Source of the DNA: Cyclina sinensis
Lineage: Eukaryota; Mollusca; Bivalvia; Venerida; Veneridae
Direction of reading: 5' to 3'
Length of the DNA: 64,000 nucleotides
Assembly (NCBI GenBank): GCA_012932295.1
Contig: JAAONU010000013.1
Coordinates: 6,618,603 to 6,682,602, forward strand
Numbering within the stretch: position 1 is the stretch's first letter; every line of letters starts with the position of its first letter. The position numbers were made by a program, and so were the translations under genes. This document shows positions 62,201 through 64,000 of the stretch, piece by piece. Under the pieces are notes generated by a model that saw only the letters and a list, made by a program, of their open reading frames with translations, searched no databases and was not told the origin of the DNA.

Positions 62201-64000
62201 CTTTGTATGATGTTTTTCTGTAACAAAAAATGGGTCAGTAACTTCAGATAGTTTAGATATGTTCTTCACAATTACAGCTAGAATTTCTAGATGTATAGAC
62301 ATTTTCATTGTTTTCGTCATCAGCCCATCTGTGAAGCAGTTGCTTTAAGAACAAACCGCTTGTGTGATGAATGATACATCATGCTGTTAATCTTTTTACA
62401 TTTGTTTAATTTCATTTTTTCAGTTTCCGATCACAGCCTTGAGAGAAATCAAGATACTACAATTACTGAAGAATGAAAATGTTGTGAATTTAATAGAAAT
62501 CTGCAGAACTAAAGGTGAAGCTTTTATTACTTTGCTAAATTTCTAAAATGAACATTCAATTTGGAAGAAATAACTGTTTGTAGACATTGATCAAGCTGCA
62601 AAGATACGCAGGGGGATTATGGTCTCCACTGGCAAAAAAGGCTAAGACAATAAGCCCTCAGCATGGTGAAACTATAAACTGCATTTGCACATTAACAACC
62701 TTTAATTGGAAGCTAGAGGACACTTCGGAACAAACTAATCCAGTGTGACAGTCAAACAAATTAAATACACACCTAGTTGTAGTGTCTGTAAAATAATGCT
62801 AGAGTCTGGCATATTTTTATAGAATATAGAAAACACCATGTTACATGTATTTTGTAAATCAGAAATTATAATTGACCATAAACACAGAGTTTCCAGTTTT
62901 GAATTTTATAGTTGTAAGAAAAAACAGTGCATTTTTATAGATTTAATTAAGCAAAAAAGAAAGATGTTGATTATTTTGATTAATTCCAGCATAAACAATG
63001 GCTGGCAGCTGAGTCAAGCATTAGGTGCTTGTTGGTTTAAGATTGAAGTGGTTAGTACTGATAGAAGTTTTGAATGACAAGAATATCTTGCACTTGGTTG
63101 GCAAAAATCATAGTTTGCAGATATTTTCCGGTCTTGATATCGTTGTAGTTCTTTTTGATTTTCTCTGCTTTCCAAACAAGTTATAACAAAAGATTTTAAG
63201 ATATATAATGAGAATTTTTTTTTTGTATTTTTCAGCCACACCCTATAACCGGTATAAGAGTACATTTTACCTGATATTTGAGTTCTGTGAACATGATTTG
63301 GCTGGTCTCCTTAGCAATGCAAATGTAAAGTTTTCATTGGGAGAGATCAAGAAAGTGATGCAGCAACTACTTAATGGACTGTACTACATACATACAAACA
63401 AAATACTTCACAGAGATATGAAAGCTGCTAATATTCTCATAACTAAACAAGGTGTCTTAAAAATGGCCGACTTCGGACTAGCTAGGGCTCTAAGTCATAT
63501 AACTAAATACACAAATAGAGTAGTGACATTGTGGTACAGGCCACCTGAGTTGTTACTAGGAGAGAGGAATTACGGTCCACCAATTGATATATGGGGAGCG
63601 GGATGCATCATGGCAGAAATGTGGACACGGTCACCAATCATGCAAGGAAAGACAGAACAGCACCAGTTGCAGTTGATCAGTCAGCTATGTGGGTCAATCA
63701 AGCCAGAAGTATGGCCTGGCTGTGATAAGTTAGAACTGTATAGTAAACTTGAAATACCAGATGGACATAAAAGGAAAGTGAAAGAGAGATTGAAGCCATA
63801 CGTGAAGGACCAGTATGCGTTAGATCTGCTAGACAGATTACTGTCTCTTGACCCATCCAAACGTATAGACTCGGACACAGCTCTCAATCATGACTTCTTC
63901 TGGGAGGACCCAGCCCCGCAGGACCTGAGCAGAATGTTATCTCAGCATTCAACTTCAATGTTTGAATACCTGGCTCCACCTAGAAGACCACAAGCCAGGC
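56153..64000 (+). CDS. CDK9: CDK9, kinase of P-TEFb, 3'-truncated by the window
   Basis: Cyclin T-dependent kinase that phosphorylates the RNA polymerase II tail and negative elongation factors to release paused polymerase in the nucleus. Exons are 56153-56295, 60218-60299, 62424-62514 and 63236-64000+, all GT-AG. The 360 visible residues hold the Gly-rich loop GQGTFG (43-48), catalytic K65, the signature PITALRE (77-83), HRD (164-166), DFG (184-186) and T-loop Thr203, and run to MFEYLAPPRR near the end of the family (human is 372 aa). An N-terminal extension of about 17 residues rich in Gly, His, Ser and Pro precedes the core. The segment between ARA and YTNR is six residues (LSHITK), against eleven in human CDK9. 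Confidence 0.95.
56368..57183. mobile_element. MITE-like element with about 27-bp inverted ends
   Basis: CTGTTATTGTGGTATCATTT at 56368 is inverted with few mismatches at the right end (AAATGATACCACAGTAATCAG, ending 57183). The subterminal regions share TTTCGC-type motifs. No coding capacity. It lies in CDK9 intron 1. Confidence 0.6.
57776..58376 (+). mobile_element. D-family element with 165-bp internal repeats
   Basis: Begins TTTTAGCTTGACTATTCGAAG and ends GAATAGTCGAGCATGCTGTC...GACAGCTCTTGTTTC, so GACTATTC/GAATAGTC are inverted ends. Three units contain GGCAAGGTA(A/G)CA near 57851, 58015 and 58179 (164-165 bp). It lies in CDK9 intron 1. Confidence 0.7.
58377..60217. other. CDK9 intron 1, second half
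   Basis: Mostly AT-rich without clear features. A weak tandem pair near 59416 and 59568 shares GAAGCTCTGTCC and CTTAGATCCG, about 152 bp apart. Confidence 0.4.
60218..60299 (+). CDS. CDK9: CDK9 exon 2
   Basis: 82 nt encoding EVFKARDRKTKQVVAMKK (catalytic K65) to VLMENEKEG. Acceptor ATTTCAG, donor GTAATG. Confidence 0.95.
60826..61903. repeat. Long degenerate minisatellite, about 20-bp unit
   Basis: About 1.08 kb made almost entirely of variants of GAACAGTAAACACTTGCATCA with AGTGAACA and AACTGTGAACA interspersed in irregular higher-order order. It fills half of CDK9 intron 2. Minus-strand open frames in it are artefacts. Confidence 0.93.
61916..62349 (-). mobile_element. Inverted-repeat element with an internal tRNA-like sequence, copy 3
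   Basis: The ends TTTAAAGCAACTGACTCACAG and CTGTGAAGCAGTTGCTTTAA are imperfect inverted repeats. In the middle (about 62026-62108) lies a minus-strand tRNA-like sequence with A-box-like TGGCACAGTGG and B-box-like GGTTTGAATCC. Copies at 25300 and 33125 share both core and flanks. Either a tRNA-derived element inserted in a MITE and spread with it, or a MITE gained a pol III promoter. Confidence 0.6.
62424..62514 (+). CDS. CDK9: CDK9 exon 3
   Basis: 91 nt encoding FPITALREIKILQLLKNENV to EICRTK plus one base; it contains the PITALRE C-helix that gave the kinase its first name. Acceptor TTTTTTCAG, donor GTGAAG. Confidence 0.96.
63236..64000 (+). CDS. CDK9: CDK9 exon 4, runs off the window
   Basis: Acceptor TTTTTCAG at 63235. 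It encodes the C-lobe from ATPYNRYKSTFYLIFEFCEH through HRD, DFG, the T-loop, PPIDIWGAGCIMAEMW and NHDFFW to the PPRR tail, in one exon of at least 765 nt. The stop codon is beyond 64000. Confidence 0.96.

Overview
This is eukaryotic genomic DNA, AT-rich with long introns, and most likely from a bivalve mollusc. Three signs support that: animal-type kinase genes with small exons, molluscan-style tRNA-derived SINEs, and many short non-autonomous DNA elements with internal tandem repeats and ends of the type AGCTCACCTGAG / AAGAGGGCCATGATGGCCCT. The bivalve call rests on remembered repeat families, and the species is unknown.

Three real genes are present. (1) A complete p38 MAP kinase gene (MAPK14-type) lies on the + strand at 2392-40986. 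It has 12 coding exons in the mature mRNA and a duplicated, mutually exclusive exon 9 (9a and 9b). The assembled CDS is 1104 nt (367 aa) with no frame break. (2) A single-exon ARL6/BBS3 small GTPase (190 aa) lies on the - strand at 49729-50301. (3) A CDK9 (P-TEFb kinase) gene lies on the + strand from 56153 and is cut by the window end. Four exons are visible and the last is open at 64000. ARL6 and CDK9 are head to head, about 5.9 kb apart. The three proteins act in stress signalling, cilium trafficking and transcription elongation; nothing here suggests they form a functional cluster.

The rest is introns and intergenic DNA rich in mobile elements. The most striking region is the 19.4-kb p38 intron 11. 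Nearly all of it is a four-level nested insertion: element D (21648-40246) is split by element A (22116-39187), which is split inside one of its tandem repeat units by a 14.6-kb element B (24038-38610). B has about 1.2-kb inverted terminal repeats and a 4-bp TTGT target duplication, and it holds a second, opposite copy of A (25692-28263), tRNA-related elements and a decayed coding segment.

Two p38 exon-level features are also unusual. A 30-bp minisatellite starts exactly at the exon 7 5' splice site, so that site is copied in frame many times. Exons 9a and 9b are both 80 nt, and the reading frame tolerates exactly one of them.

I saw no CRISPR arrays, rRNA genes or convincing functional tRNA genes. 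Exon coordinates come from reading splice sites and matching p38/CDK9 sequence from memory. Repeat boundaries are by eye and may be off by tens of bases unless a terminal motif is named.
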